Shown: positions 1 through 10,375 of the stretch, one piece after another
Layout: every line of letters begins with the position of its first letter
Position numbering within the stretch: the first letter of the stretch is position 1
Assembly: GCF_008520305.1 (NCBI RefSeq)
Contig: NZ_ML703258.1
Location: 1-64,000, forward strand
Origin: Mesorhizobium sp. SARCC-RB16n
GTDB lineage: Bacteria > Pseudomonadota > Alphaproteobacteria > Rhizobiales > Rhizobiaceae
DNA: 64,000 nt
Direction: 5' to 3'
The notes under the pieces: generated by a model
Database searches by the model: none
What the model saw: the letters and a program-made list of their open reading frames with translations, nothing else
Told to the model about the DNA's origin: nothing
Program-made: the position numbers and the translations under genes

Positions 1-17
1 CAGAATTGTGCAACAGG

Positions 18-140
18 CCCACTTGGGGGGAGATTGGCCATAACCCCGGCCTTCGCCAATCTCAACGTTGCAGGAGGAGAGCCGGCGCCAAAGCTGCCAA
101 TCTCCCTCCTTGTGGGGGAGATGTCCGGCAGGACAGAGGG
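18..140. repeat. Intergenic palindromic repeat
   Basis: Two arms at about 18-38 and 96-116 are inverted copies of each other (CCCACTTGGGGGGAGATTGG against its reverse complement, with small mismatches). The element continues into a GGGGGAGATGTCCGGCAGGA stretch that recurs near 9.42 kb. Such extragenic palindromes are common in Mesorhizobium-type genomes. I see no gene in positions 1-204. Confidence 0.6.
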
Positions 141-204
141 GGGCGCCGTAGAGCGCTACTTTGGAGCCGTTTGCGCCCTAACGAAGCAACAACGGCCGCC
201 CGCG

Positions 205-672
205 TCAGCCCGCGAGCCGCTTGCTCATATAGACCGTCGTTCCGTTCATGAACGGCTCCTCCCGGTCGATGATATAGCCAAGCTTGCGATAGAGCGACAC
301 ATTGGCTTCGAAGGCGCCGTTGGTCAACAGGCGGAACTCCGGACGTCCTGCTTCAACCGCCTGCCGCTCGGCCCGCTCCAGCAACAGCCGGCCGACGCCC
401 CTGCCCTGCGCCTCCGGTGCGACGCAGACATTCTCGATCCAGAGGTGATCTTCGGCCAGCATGGTCTCGATCATGCCGACAATGCGGCCGTCCTCGACGG
501 CGAGCTCGAACGGATGCTCGGCAACGGCCTTGTCGTAATCGGCGCGCATCGGCAGCGGCTCGCGGCCGATCACCGGCACCCATCTGGCATAGGCGGCACG
601 CACGATGTCGCGGATCGCTGCGGCGTCGGCAGGCTCGGCTGGGCGAAACTGGATGGAAGAACTGGCAATCAT
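205..672 (-). CDS. GNAT family N-acetyltransferase
   Basis: A 155-residue protein that would transfer an acetyl group from acetyl-CoA to an unknown amine. The acetyl-CoA binding core is visible in the middle: a hydrophobic strand followed by VAPEAQGRGVGRLLLERAE, which fits the R/Q-x-x-G-x-G/A motif, and the end has the usual N-x-x-SLYRKLGY helix-strand. The length is normal for a single-domain GNAT. I chose ATG at 672 over the TTG just upstream because GGAG lies about 7 bases before it. It stands alone, with a terminator-like hairpin just upstream that would end transcription entering from the right. The substrate cannot be read from the sequence. Confidence 0.85.
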   Translation of the reverse strand: MIASSSIQFRPAEPADAAAIRDIVRAAYARWVPVIGREPLPMRADYDKAVAEHPFELAVEDGRIVGMIETMLAEDHLWIENVCVAPEAQGRGVGRLLLERAERQAVEAGRPEFRLLTNGAFEANVSLYRKLGYIIDREEPFMNGTTVYMSKRLAG

Positions 673-693
673 CAAAGGCTCCAGGCATCAAAA

Positions 694-722
694 AACCCGC
701 CGGCGTTTTTCGCGGGCGGGCT
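694..722 (-). terminator. Rho-independent terminator-like hairpin (minus strand)
   Basis: Read on the minus strand, a GC-rich stem (CCCGCC paired with GGCGGG) surrounds a GCGAAAAACGCC-type inner stem-loop and is followed by a run of T. It sits just upstream of the acetyltransferase start and so would insulate it from minus-strand transcription coming from the aldo-keto reductase operon. Confidence 0.5.
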
Positions 723-2402
<1,680 letters not shown>

Positions 2403-2459
2403 GACAGTTTTCCTTCGTTGAGAGACATTGATCCCGAAATGGTACCGGGCACCCCAGGG

Positions 2460-2855
2460 TCAAATGCCGTATTGCGCTTCGGTGACCTTCTCCATCCAGT
2501 CGACGACCTTGCCGTCGAGCGCTTCGGCAATGGCGATGTGGCTCATCGCCGTGGCCGGCGCCGCGCCATGCCAGTGCTTCTCGCCGGGCTCGAACCAGAC
2601 GATGTCGCCGGGGCGGATCTGTTCGATCGGCGCGCCTTCGCGCTGCACCAGCCCGGCGCCCGAAAGGACGATCAGCGTCTGGCCGAGCGGGTGCGTGTGC
2701 CAGGCGGTACGCGCGCCGGGCTCGAAGGTCACCGTGGCGCCGCTGACGCGGGCGGCATCGCTGCCCTTGAAGGGCGCATCGACGCGCACCGATCCGGTGA
2801 AATAGTCGGCCGACCCCTTCGCCGAGGGTTGCGAGCCGCTTCGCTTGATATCCAT
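2460..2855 (-). CDS. Cupin domain protein
   Basis: A 131-residue single-domain cupin. Motif 1 reads [17 protein letters not shown], giving two His ligands, and motif 2 reads [16 protein letters not shown], giving the later His, so a metal-binding site appears intact. ATG at 2855 is preceded by GGAAGGGA, while the in-frame extension upstream has no such site and lies in the regulatory gap. It is the first gene of the operon with the CMD protein and the aldo-keto reductase. Proteins of this kind often bind or oxidise small aromatic or quinone-like compounds. That role here is an inference. Confidence 0.88.
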   Translation of the reverse strand: MDIKRSGSQPSAKGSADYFTGSVRVDAPFKGSDAARVSGATVTFEPGARTAWHTHPLGQTLIVLSGAGLVQREGAPIEQIRPGDIVWFEPGEKHWHGAAPATAMSHIAIAEALDGKVVDWMEKVTEAQYGI

Positions 2856-2983
2856 GGGCTTTTCCCTTCCTTGCCGGGCAGGATCCGCGACCGGCCGCCG
2901 ATTTTGATGAGGCCTATTTAGGGCCTGCGATCGGTCGCGATTAGCTGCTATATCAGGCATGTACTTATGAGAGAGGCTCATGA
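2856..2983. promoter_or_regulatory. Divergent promoter/operator between LysR gene and cupin operon
   Basis: This 128-base gap separates two divergent starts, the standard place for a LysR binding site. It contains an imperfect palindrome at 2910-2926 (AGGCCTATTTAGGGCCT) and a GCGATCGGTCGCG block just beside it. No promoter was resolved with confidence. Confidence 0.4.
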
Positions 2984-3877
2984 ATGCGCCGTGACAACCT
3001 CAACGAGCTGACCGCCTTCCTTGCCGTCGCGCGCGAACAGAGCTTCACCAAAGCGGCGGCTCGGCTAGGGGTTTCGCAGTCGGCGCTGAGCCACACCATC
3101 CGCGCGCTGGAGGAACGGCTGGGCCTTCGGTTACTCACCCGCACCACCCGCAGCGTGTCGCCGACCGAGGCGGGCGAGCGCCTGCTGCGGACGGTGGGAC
3201 CGAGGCTCGACGAGATCGAGACCGAGCTGACGGCGCTGGGCGAATTGCGCGAAAAACCCGCCGGCACCATCCGCATCACCGCCGGCGAGCATTCAGCCAA
3301 CACGATCCTGTGGCCGGCGATCGCCAGGCTGCTGCCGGACTATCCCGATATCAGGATGGAGATCATTGTCGACTATGGCCTGACCGACATCGTCGCCGAG
3401 CGCTACGACGCCGGGGTGCGGCTTGGCGAACAGGTGGCGCGCGACATGATCGCCGTGCGCATCGGGCCCGACATGCGCATGGCGGTGGTCGCATCGCCGG
3501 CCTATTTCGCCAGGAAGCCAAAGCCGCGCACGCCGCAGGACCTGACCGACCACAACTGCATCAATCTACGCCTCCCGACCTATGGCGGGCTCTATGCCTG
3601 GGAATTCGAGAAGGCCGGACGCGAGCTGAAGGTGCGCGTTGAGGGCCAGTTGATCTTCAACATGGCAGCGCTGCGCATGAATGCGGTGCTGGCTGGCCTC
3701 GGCCTTGCCTACCTGCCCGAGGACCAGGTGACGGCGCGGTTGGCCGACGGCCAACTGGTGCGGGTGCTGGCCGACTGGTGCCCGCCCTTCCCTGGTTACC
3801 ACCTCTATTATCCCAGCCGCCGGCAGGCGACGCCGGCCTTCTCGCTGCTGGTCGAGGCCTTGCGATATCGCGGGTAA
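2984..3877 (+). CDS. LysR family transcriptional regulator
   Basis: A 297-residue LTTR. The N-terminal winged helix-turn-helix covers about residues 5-65 ([20 protein letters not shown], then [20 protein letters not shown]). The C-terminal two-lobed effector domain follows and ends in the usual [20 protein letters not shown] segment. The length is typical. It is divergent from the cupin-CMD-AKR operon and most likely controls it in response to a small molecule. The effector is unknown. The sequence resembles the CrgA/YafC-like LTTR subfamily, judged only from the general pattern. Confidence 0.93.
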   Translation: MRRDNLNELTAFLAVAREQSFTKAAARLGVSQSALSHTIRALEERLGLRLLTRTTRSVSPTEAGERLLRTVGPRLDEIETELTALGELREKPAGTIRITAGEHSANTILWPAIARLLPDYPDIRMEIIVDYGLTDIVAERYDAGVRLGEQVARDMIAVRIGPDMRMAVVASPAYFARKPKPRTPQDLTDHNCINLRLPTYGGLYAWEFEKAGRELKVRVEGQLIFNMAALRMNAVLAGLGLAYLPEDQVTARLADGQLVRVLADWCPPFPGYHLYYPSRRQATPAFSLLVEALRYRG

Positions 3878-3943
3878 GCGCTGGATTATATCCATGGCCG
3901 TTCTATCTTCCCGGTCGGCCGTTCTAGCACTGGAGCCATCGCC

Positions 3944-4321
3944 GTGACCGAGACCGACCTCTATCGAGGCTATATCGACTGTCTCAACAACCAGGATTGG
4001 GAACGGCTGCATCGCTTCGTCCATGACGAGGTGCATTACAATGGCGACCGGGTCGGGCTGTCGGGATACCGCGACATGCTGGAGCGGGATTTTCGCGAAA
4101 TCCCGGACCTCTATTTCGATGTCCAGCTTCTGATCTCCGACCCGCCATTCATAGCCAGCCGCCTCCAGTTCAACTGCACGCCGAAGGGAAATTTCTTCGG
4201 CCTGCCCATCAACGGCAAGAAAGTCTCCTTCAGCGAGAACGTCTTCTATGAATTCCTGAACGACCGGATCAGGAACGTCTGGTCCGTGATCGACAAGGCG
4301 GCCATCGAAGCGCAGCTCTGA
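3944..4321 (+). CDS. SnoaL-like / ester cyclase family protein
   Basis: A 125-residue protein with the NTF2-like alpha+beta pattern of the SnoaL family. It has an N-terminal helix (YRGYIDCLNNQDWERLHRFV), the VHYNGDRVGLSGYRDML region, DLYFDVQLLISD, and a C-terminal strand ending in VWSVIDKAAIEAQL. GTG at 3944 is used, with GGAG about 8 bases upstream. Members catalyse aldol cyclisations or have unknown roles as small-molecule binding proteins. It follows the LysR gene at 66 bases on the same strand and may be co-transcribed. Confidence 0.8.
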   Translation: MTETDLYRGYIDCLNNQDWERLHRFVHDEVHYNGDRVGLSGYRDMLERDFREIPDLYFDVQLLISDPPFIASRLQFNCTPKGNFFGLPINGKKVSFSENVFYEFLNDRIRNVWSVIDKAAIEAQL

Positions 4322-4465
4322 CGCAGTCGCCGCAAGCCCAAGGCAGGCTGTCGCCCTTGCGTCCGGTAGCACCCCCTCCCAGTTCGGCGCCCGACCTCGC
4401 CGGACTAGCAATCGTTCGGAAAAATCGATCATTATAAACAAAACAATTCGTTGGAAAGATTGATT

Positions 4466-5569
4466 ATGAAATGGCATTTCTCCGGCATACACGCCCGGAG
4501 AATTGCATTGTCTTCCTTGACCCGCATCGCGAACGATATTCCGAAAAGCACGATTTCCGCCGATCTGGCCGCAGGTCGCAAGCGTCTCGATTCCCTATGG
4601 AACGGGATCATTCCCGGCATCGTGCTGGTGGCGATGATCACAGCCGTCGCCTTCTCGGCCCACAATGTCTCCGGCTTCGCTTTGTTCAGCCCGATGATCC
4701 TGGCCGTCGTCGCCGGCATGATCTATTCCAACGTGCTCGGCACGCCCGCACACGCCAAGGCCGGCATCGCCTTCTCGCAAAAGCGCCTGCTGCGCTTCGC
4801 CATCGTACTGCTCGGCTTCCAGCTGACGCTCGGCCAGGTCGTCTCCATCGGCGCCAGCGGCGTCGGCATCGTGGCGCTGACCCTTGGCGCCACCTTCGTC
4901 TTCACCATCACGCTCGGCCGGCTGATCGGCGTCGACGCCAAGCTGGCGCAACTGATCGCCGCCGGCACCTCGATCTGCGGCGCCTCGGCGATCGTGGCCA
5001 CCAACATCGTCACCGACGCGCGCGACGAGGACGTCACCTATGCCGTCGCCTCGATCACCTTGTTCGGCACCGTAGCCATGCTCGGCTTCCCGCTGCTGGC
5101 GCCGCTGCTCGGCCTCGACCAGCACGCTTTCGGCCTGTGGGCGGGCGCTTCGATCCATGAGGTGGCGCAGGTCATCGGCGCCGGCTTCCAGAACGGCACC
5201 CAGTCCGGCGAGATCGCCACGGTGGCCAAGCTGACGCGCGTCGCCATGCTGGCGCCGATGGTCATTGCGCTCGGCCTGATGGCGCGCCGCAGGAGCGGCG
5301 ACCCGTCGGCGGCACGCCCGCCCATGCCGTGGTTCGTCGCCGCCTTCGTCGCCGTCGTGGCGCTGAACAGCCTGGTCGCGATACCGGCCGAAGTGAAGCA
5401 GGCAATGGCGCTCGCCACCACCCTCATGCTCACCATGGGACTGGCCGCCATGGGCCTGCAGGCCGACATCTCGCAGCTGCGCTCGCGCGGCCTGCGCCCG
5501 CTGGCGCTCGCCTTCTGCGCCTTCCTGTTCATCGGCGGCTTCAGCCTGATGCTGGTGAAGCTCGCCTAG
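4466..5569 (+). CDS. YeiH family putative sulfate exporter (UPF0324)
   Basis: A 367-residue integral membrane protein with about ten hydrophobic helices, matching the YeiH/UPF0324 family annotated as putative sulfate exporters. Diagnostic stretches are [39 protein letters not shown] and [19 protein letters not shown] at 4466 (MKWHFSG) is preceded by a GGAAAG site. A further upstream TTG is possible but less likely. No partner gene lies next to it. The transported ion is assigned only by family annotation. Confidence 0.88.
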   Translation: MKWHFSGIHARRIALSSLTRIANDIPKSTISADLAAGRKRLDSLWNGIIPGIVLVAMITAVAFSAHNVSGFALFSPMILAVVAGMIYSNVLGTPAHAKAGIAFSQKRLLRFAIVLLGFQLTLGQVVSIGASGVGIVALTLGATFVFTITLGRLIGVDAKLAQLIAAGTSICGASAIVATNIVTDARDEDVTYAVASITLFGTVAMLGFPLLAPLLGLDQHAFGLWAGASIHEVAQVIGAGFQNGTQSGEIATVAKLTRVAMLAPMVIALGLMARRRSGDPSAARPPMPWFVAAFVAVVALNSLVAIPAEVKQAMALATTLMLTMGLAAMGLQADISQLRSRGLRPLALAFCAFLFIGGFSLMLVKLA

Positions 5570-5663
5570 TCACCTATCCCTGCGCGCGAAGGCGCCCGGG
5601 CAGATGAAATGCGTCAAAACAAGGGCTTAGAAGGCCTTTCCTGAATCTGTTTGTGAGCCGGCT

Positions 5664-6161
5664 TCAATCCACAAACGAACTCGCCGCGACATAGATCGCC
5701 GCCAGCGCCTCGATGCCGGCCTGGTCGGCACTGTCGAAACGGCCGGGCGTCGGGCTGTCGAGATCGAGCACGCCGAAGACGCCCTCTTCGTCTTCCAGCA
5801 GCACCACCAGCTCGGAGCGCGAGGCGGCGTCGCAGGCGATATGGCCGGGGAAATCATGCACGTCCTTGATCAGCATCGAGGTGCCGAGCTCGACCGCCGT
5901 TCCGAATACGCCCTTGCCGACAGCGATGCGCACGCAGGCCGGCTTGCCCTGGAAGGGCCCGAGCACCAGTTCCTCGTCCGATGCCAGGAAGTAGAAGCCG
6001 GCCCAGTTGAGGTCGGGCACCATCTGGAAGATCAGCGCCGAGGTGTTGGCGGCGTTGGCGATGGAATCGCCCTCGCCCTCCAGCAATGCCTTCAGTTGCG
6101 CGGCGAGATCGCGGTAGAACGCGGCCTTGTCCGAGGTATCGATGGCCTTGGCGGCAAACAT
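5664..6161 (-). CDS. GAF domain protein, free methionine-(R)-sulfoxide reductase family
   Basis: A 165-residue single GAF domain like E. coli MsrC/YebR, which reduces free methionine-R-sulfoxide. The family pattern is clear: NWAGFYFL, GPFQGKPAC, then GHIACDAASRSELVV. Two of the three conserved cysteines are present (the one in GKPAC and the one in HIACD). The middle cysteine of the GKGVCG motif is Phe here (GKGVFG), so the redox relay may be changed. ATG at 6161 has GGAG upstream; the longer frame reaching 6224 lacks a ribosome site. It is convergent with the YeiH gene. Confidence 0.88.
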   Translation of the reverse strand: MFAAKAIDTSDKAAFYRDLAAQLKALLEGEGDSIANAANTSALIFQMVPDLNWAGFYFLASDEELVLGPFQGKPACVRIAVGKGVFGTAVELGTSMLIKDVHDFPGHIACDAASRSELVVLLEDEEGVFGVLDLDSPTPGRFDSADQAGIEALAAIYVAASSFVD

Positions 6162-6487
6162 GCTTGTCTCCGTATTGAGGATCGCGGTTCCGTTTTCCGC
6201 AAACGCCCTGCACCAAACGACCACCGGACCATCCTAGGCAATTTCAGGGAGGTGCGAAACGGATTTCGGTTCGAAACGCCGTCTGTTGGCACCTTGGCAC
6301 GATCTCCCTTTCCCGGCAGCAAGGATAATCTCGCCCGGAGGAAAATATTCAAAAGTATTATTTCAGCGCCCGGCTTCCCGACGGCCGCAAGGGGTCAAAC
6401 AATTCGAAAGATTGAATTTTTCCTGCCGAGCGCCTATTTATCGAACAAGTTCGTTTTCACGATTTCAGCATGAAGGAGATTTGTTCG
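6162..6487. other. Intergenic region
   Basis: A 326-base gap between divergent genes. It becomes AT-rich towards the small plus-strand gene (6340-6470) and presumably carries both promoters. A weak inverted repeat AATTC...GAATT followed by T lies at about 6401-6422. Nothing else was recognised. Confidence 0.4.
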
Positions 6488-6721
6488 ATGGCCGATGGCA
6501 ATCAGACTCTGATGGAAAAAGCCCAAGCCCGCTTTGCCGACAAGCAGAAGAAGACGGCGGACCACAACAAGGCAACCGCTGAATACATCTCCGAGGCGCG
6601 GGCCAGGGAGATCAAGACAAGACGGCTGAGAGAATTGCGGCTGGCCAAGGAAGAAGCCGACCGTGCGGCGGAGGCCCAGAACCCGGCACCGAAGAAAAAA
6701 CGGGTTGCGAAGAAGGCCTAG
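6488..6721 (+). CDS. Small basic hypothetical protein
   Basis: A 77-residue, charged, probably helical protein rich in Lys, Arg, Glu and Ala, with no membrane segment. It ends in a strongly basic tail (PAPKKKRVAKKA). The middle (ARAREIKTRRLRELRLAKEEAD) could form a coiled coil. AAGGAGAT seven bases before ATG 6488 fixes the start better than the ATG at 6470. Short lysine-tailed proteins of this sort are widespread in rhizobia without known function. The basic tail would suit nucleic-acid binding, which is speculative. Confidence 0.72.
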   Translation: MADGNQTLMEKAQARFADKQKKTADHNKATAEYISEARAREIKTRRLRELRLAKEEADRAAEAQNPAPKKKRVAKKA

Positions 6722-6833
6722 AAAACCAGGAAAAGTTTGCGGCGGTTTTCCGCTCGCGATTGCGTCAGGTCAAATTCCACAACGGCTTCTATGACGCACC
6801 GATCCTGCGGATCAGGGCCAAGAGCGCCGAGCC

Positions 6834-7907
6834 TCACGCTGCGGCGCTTTGCCCTTTCACCTGCCCGTCGGCCTTGAAGATGCGGAACGTGTTGCGGCCT
6901 GCTGCCTTGGCGGCATAGAGCGCGGTGTCGGCCTGTGCGAACAGGTCGCAGGGCCGGTCCGCCCCGGCGAAGGCGATGCCGATCGAGGCGCCGAGCCTGA
7001 GCGACTGGCCACGGACGGGAAGCGGCCTGGCCATCGCCTCGATGAGGTGGCGCGCCATGCCGGAGATGGCGGCTCGATCGAGATGCGAGCCAAGCAGCAC
7101 CGCGAATTCGTCGCCGCCGACGCGCGCCACCAGTTCCGCTTCGCCGCAACCGCCGGCAAGGCGTTCGGCCGCCGCCTTCAGGCACTCGTCGCCAATGACA
7201 TGGCCGAACGTGTCGTTGACGGCCTTGAAGCCATCGAGGTCGATCAAAAGCAGCGCGCCGAGCGGGCGGCCATCCTCCACATGCCCGAGCCGCGCCTGGA
7301 AGTTGGCGCGGTTGGCAAGCCCGGTCATGGCGTCGAATTCGGCTAGGTAGCGCATCCGGTCCGAGAGGATTTTTTCCTCGGTAATGTCCTGCTTCATGCC
7401 GAAGATGCGCACGGGCACGTCCGCCTCGCACTCGACGGTGGCGGTGATGCGGATCCAGCGGCGATGGCCGGCCAGGCTGGTGATCTCGGCATCGAGGGTG
7501 AAGCCGCTGCGCTCGGCGATTGCACGGCCGCGCAGGCTGTCCAGCGCCTTGCGCGATTCAGCCGGATAGCACTTGATGATCTCGCCGCGGTCTACCACCG
7601 AGCCGCGCGGCAGGTCGAACAGGTCGTAGACCACATCGGTCCAGCTAAGCCGCTCGTCGGGCAGGCTGCACTCCCACACGCCGATGCGCGCGGCGGCCGA
7701 CGCGCGGTCGAAGATCTTGCGGCTGTGGGCCAGCGAAACATCCTGCCTGGCGATCGGCGCGGCTTGAGCGGCGAGTTCCGCCTCGAGCCCGGCGATGGTC
7801 GCGGCCTCGCGGTGGCGGCCGTCGGCGCTGCCTTGCTCATCTCCCCTGCCGCGTGCCGAAGCGTTGGGCCGTACCGTGCCTTGAGGGGTGTAGGATGTAT
7901 CGGCCAT
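6834..7907 (-). CDS. Diguanylate cyclase with PAS domain
   Basis: A 357-residue predicted cytoplasmic enzyme making cyclic di-GMP from two GTP. Residues ~30-60 form a short helical stretch, followed by a PAS/PAC domain (RIGVWECSLPDERLSWTDVV, ending in MKQDITEEK). The GGDEF domain occupies roughly residues 190-345, with an intact GGDEF at about 264-268 and DAMTGLANRANF at its start. The inhibitory I-site RxxD expected upstream of GGDEF reads GEAE, so product inhibition at that site is probably lost. There is no EAL domain and no membrane segment. ATG at 7907 is chosen. An ATG 12 codons upstream is possible, and neither has a strong ribosome site. Confidence 0.9.
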   Translation of the reverse strand: MADTSYTPQGTVRPNASARGRGDEQGSADGRHREAATIAGLEAELAAQAAPIARQDVSLAHSRKIFDRASAAARIGVWECSLPDERLSWTDVVYDLFDLPRGSVVDRGEIIKCYPAESRKALDSLRGRAIAERSGFTLDAEITSLAGHRRWIRITATVECEADVPVRIFGMKQDITEEKILSDRMRYLAEFDAMTGLANRANFQARLGHVEDGRPLGALLLIDLDGFKAVNDTFGHVIGDECLKAAAERLAGGCGEAELVARVGGDEFAVLLGSHLDRAAISGMARHLIEAMARPLPVRGQSLRLGASIGIAFAGADRPCDLFAQADTALYAAKAAGRNTFRIFKADGQVKGQSAAA

Positions 7908-8022
7908 GCGGGAGCTCTGCGGGTCTTGGCTGATGATCAGCATGGCGTGCAAGCGATTAACACTTCGCTGACAGCCGGTCTGGTTTTGCCGAAAATGATT
8001 GTCGAAGTCAGCGCCGCGGCCT

Positions 8023-8056
8023 GCCACTTCTCCGGCCCTTATCCGGGGAGAAGTGC
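8023..8056. repeat. Intergenic hairpin
   Basis: A perfect-looking inverted repeat, CCACTTCTCC...GGGGAGAAGTGG-like arms separated by a short spacer, sits between the acyltransferase stop and the diguanylate cyclase start. It may act as a terminator for the acyltransferase or be one of the palindromic elements of this genome. Confidence 0.45.
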
Positions 8057-8065
8057 CAGGCGCTG

Positions 8066-9160
8066 TTACGTCCGGCTTGACTCGGTGGCTGCGGTCAGCG
8101 GCGTTTTCGGCGCCGTCTGGGCGGCGCTGCCGTCGACATGTGCCCAGGCCGGCCGCTCGAACAGGAACATGCCGAAACCGATGCGCTGGACGATGAAATA
8201 GAGCACGACGGGGCTTATGATCGAGACCAGCAGCACCGCCAGGCTGAGCATGCCCGTGTCGGTCAACAGGCCGCTTGCCAACGCAGCGCCGCGAAACAGC
8301 GACATCGGGATGGTGAAGGCGACATAGACGACCAGCGAATGCTCGCCCAGCCAGCGCAGCCATTCCATGGCGGGAAATTTCGACAGGAAGCCGCCAAGCA
8401 CGCAAAGCGCCACCGCTCCAGCGACGGCCAGCACCAGATGCAGCGGCGGCCATGCCGCCAGACCCATCTGCATGCCGACCGGCTGCATCGCATAACCCGG
8501 CGAATAGACGAGCAGGCCGTTGATAGCAGCCCACAGCAGCAGACCGGCGACGGCCAGCGCCGGGCGGGCCTGCGTCCATTCGACGAGCCGGAACACCAGC
8601 GGGGCCATTACGAAGCCGACGTAGAAGAAGACGAAATAGGCCGCGAATTGTTCGACCGCATAGCTGTCGGGATGCGGCGCCCACATTTGCAGGCAGGCGG
8701 CGATCGGGATGACGATCCAGGCGGGCACCGCAAACTGCCGCAGCAGCTTCGCGGCAAGGCCGAACACCGCCAGCATGTAGATAAACCACAAGACGCCATA
8801 GGGCTGGACGACGGCCATCGCCAGGTCGTGCAGCATGCCGCCGGGATCCCTGCTGAAGATGCCGATCTTCAGCCCGATCGAGATGATAGCCCACAGCACG
8901 TAGAAATAGAGGTAATGGACGACGCGCCGGTCGACATAGCGCCGCCACGGCCGGTCGATTACCTGCGACAGGAACAGACCCGAGATGAGGAAGAATTCGG
9001 GCATCCGAAACGGTGTCGCGAAGCCGATGACATAGTGGAGGAAGCCGACGCCGCCCGTGTACTCGCCGGTGTTGTAGGCCGAATACATCATGACCACGAG
9101 GATGATCGAGAGGCCTTTGGCCGTGTCCACCCACGGCATGCGCATCGGGCTGCTGTTCAT
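8066..9160 (-). CDS. Acyltransferase family membrane protein (acyltransferase 3 / OpgC-like)
   Basis: A 364-residue polytopic membrane protein with about ten hydrophobic helices. The N-terminus (RMPWVDTAKGLSIILVVMMY, then GFATPFRMPEFFLISGLFL) matches the acyltransferase-3 fold, in which an invariant W-D/I-D-x-x-K/R-G-I-x-I-I/L opening and an F-x-x-M/S-P-x-F-F-x-x-S-G motif are typical. Such enzymes O-acylate surface glycans or periplasmic glucans. It lies upstream of the diguanylate cyclase on the same strand, 158 bases apart with a hairpin between. The substrate is unknown. Confidence 0.85.
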   Translation of the reverse strand: MNSSPMRMPWVDTAKGLSIILVVMMYSAYNTGEYTGGVGFLHYVIGFATPFRMPEFFLISGLFLSQVIDRPWRRYVDRRVVHYLYFYVLWAIISIGLKIGIFSRDPGGMLHDLAMAVVQPYGVLWFIYMLAVFGLAAKLLRQFAVPAWIVIPIAACLQMWAPHPDSYAVEQFAAYFVFFYVGFVMAPLVFRLVEWTQARPALAVAGLLLWAAINGLLVYSPGYAMQPVGMQMGLAAWPPLHLVLAVAGAVALCVLGGFLSKFPAMEWLRWLGEHSLVVYVAFTIPMSLFRGAALASGLLTDTGMLSLAVLLVSIISPVVLYFIVQRIGFGMFLFERPAWAHVDGSAAQTAPKTPLTAATESSRT

Positions 9161-9287
9161 GGCGGCGAATCCAAACCGGGCCGGCCCGGCTGGCCAGCCA
9201 TCATCCGGTGCTATCTAGCACCATCAAGCTTCCCAGATCGTAAACGCGCTGCGACGGAAATGATGATTGCAATTTCCATCGTCGGCG

Positions 9288-9458
9288 CTGCCCCTCACCT
9301 GCCTGCCGGCATCCTCTCCCCGTAAACGGGGCGAGGGACGCTGTCGCGGCTGCTTTCGACAATTGTCAGCGTTGCAAGAAAGGCGCCGGCGTTGCGGCCA
9401 GCCCTCTCGCCCCGTTTACGGGGAGAGATGTCCGGCAGGACAGTGAGGGGCAGCGCCG
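9288..9458. repeat. Long imperfect inverted repeat (intergenic element)
   Basis: The left arm at about 9288-9335 (GGCGCTGCCCCTCAC, then CTCTCCCCGTAAACGGGGCG) reappears inverted at about 9404-9458 (CTCGCCCCGTTTACGGGGAG, ending TGAGGGGCAGCGCC), about 170 bases end to end. Each arm contains its own small palindrome (CCCCGTAAACGGGG). It fills most of the 338-base gap between the DUF1801 group and the acyltransferase. It looks like a rhizobial extragenic repeat, not a coding element. Confidence 0.7.
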
Positions 9459-9498
9459 ACGGCGACCGCCAAACAACAGGGACTGTGACGCAGCGGAT

Positions 9499-9897
9499 TT
9501 AACGTCTGGCCTTCGACTTGTTCAACGCCACGGCGGCGCGCACCAGTGCCTTGAAGGCCTCCTCGTTGATCTCTTCGCCTTTCTGGAAGTCGATGGCGCG
9601 GCGCGTATTGCCTTCGAGGCTGGAGTTGAACAGGCGTGCGGGATCGGGCAGCGCCGCACCCTTGGCGAAGGTCAGCTTGACGACGGCCTTGTAGGTCTCG
9701 CCCGTGCAGATCATGCCGGCATCTTCCCACACCGGCACGCCGCGCCATTTCCACGTCTCGACCACATCGGGATCGGCTTGATGGATCAGCGCGCGCAACC
9801 GCCCCAGCATCTCGCCGCGCCAGTCGCCCAATTCCTTGATCCTGCCGTCGATCAGCTCGGAGGGAGATTTGCTGTCCTGCAGTCCGGTGGTCGTCAT
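9499..9897 (-). CDS. DUF1801 domain protein
   Basis: A 132-residue cytoplasmic protein of the DUF1801 (YdhG-like) family, recognised from ETWKWRGVPVWEDAGMICTG, KAVVKLTFAKGAALPDPARLFNSSLEG and the C-terminal RRAIDFQKGEEINEEAFKALV. AAGGAG precedes the ATG. No biochemical function is established for the family. It is followed by a second, divergent DUF1801 gene in the same orientation 34 bases upstream, so the two are probably co-transcribed with the membrane-protein and VOC genes further up. Confidence 0.85.
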   Translation of the reverse strand: MTTTGLQDSKSPSELIDGRIKELGDWRGEMLGRLRALIHQADPDVVETWKWRGVPVWEDAGMICTGETYKAVVKLTFAKGAALPDPARLFNSSLEGNTRRAIDFQKGEEINEEAFKALVRAAVALNKSKARR

Positions 9898-9931
9898 GCC
9901 GTTTCTCCTTCGATCTCTAGAAATAGCGCAC

Positions 9932-10375
9932 TCACATGCGCTCGCCAGGCAAATGGCTGGCCTGCTTCACCCAGGCGCTGAACTGCGCCTCGTCGAGTTG
10001 ACCGTCCTCGCGGATGTCGAGATAGCGCGTATACGCGCTCTTGGATTCGCCGGGCGGCACCGGGTCCAGCGACTGGCCGCGGAAGAAAGCGACCTTGATG
10101 TACTTGGTGAAGCAATGGATGCCGAGAAACCAGCCCTCGCCTTCGAGGCCATAGAGCGGCGAGTTCCATTTCACCGCCTTCCGCACGCCGGGCACGGCGC
10201 GCTCGATCAGCGCGTCGAGGCGTTGGCCGACCTCGCGCTTCCAGCCCGGCATGGCCGCGATATAGGCCTGCACCGGCGCATCGCCATAGCCCTTGGCGAT
10301 CCGCGGGTTGCCGCCGGAAAGCAGCTTCGGTTCAGCCTTGGTGGGCTTGCTCGATTTCGGCTCGCTCTTGGCCAT
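9932..10375 (-). CDS. DUF1801 domain protein
   Basis: A 147-residue DUF1801-family protein with a lysine- and serine-rich N-terminal tail (about residues 1-25) before the domain. The domain is visible as KAVKWNSPLYGLEGEGWFLG, KYIKVAFFRGQSLDPVPPG and YLDIREDGQLDEAQFSAWV. GGGAG lies before the ATG. It differs enough from its neighbour at 9499-9897 to be an old duplication. Its start overlaps the end of the small membrane protein gene by 44 bases, which suggests coupling. Function unknown. Confidence 0.85.
   Translation of the reverse strand: MAKSEPKSSKPTKAEPKLLSGGNPRIAKGYGDAPVQAYIAAMPGWKREVGQRLDALIERAVPGVRKAVKWNSPLYGLEGEGWFLGIHCFTKYIKVAFFRGQSLDPVPPGESKSAYTRYLDIREDGQLDEAQFSAWVKQASHLPGERM

Noticed and set aside
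7908-9134. Extension of the diguanylate cyclase frame upstream to a 766-residue protein
   Set aside because: The extra part is an off-frame shadow of the acyltransferase gene, Arg/Gly-rich and without domains.
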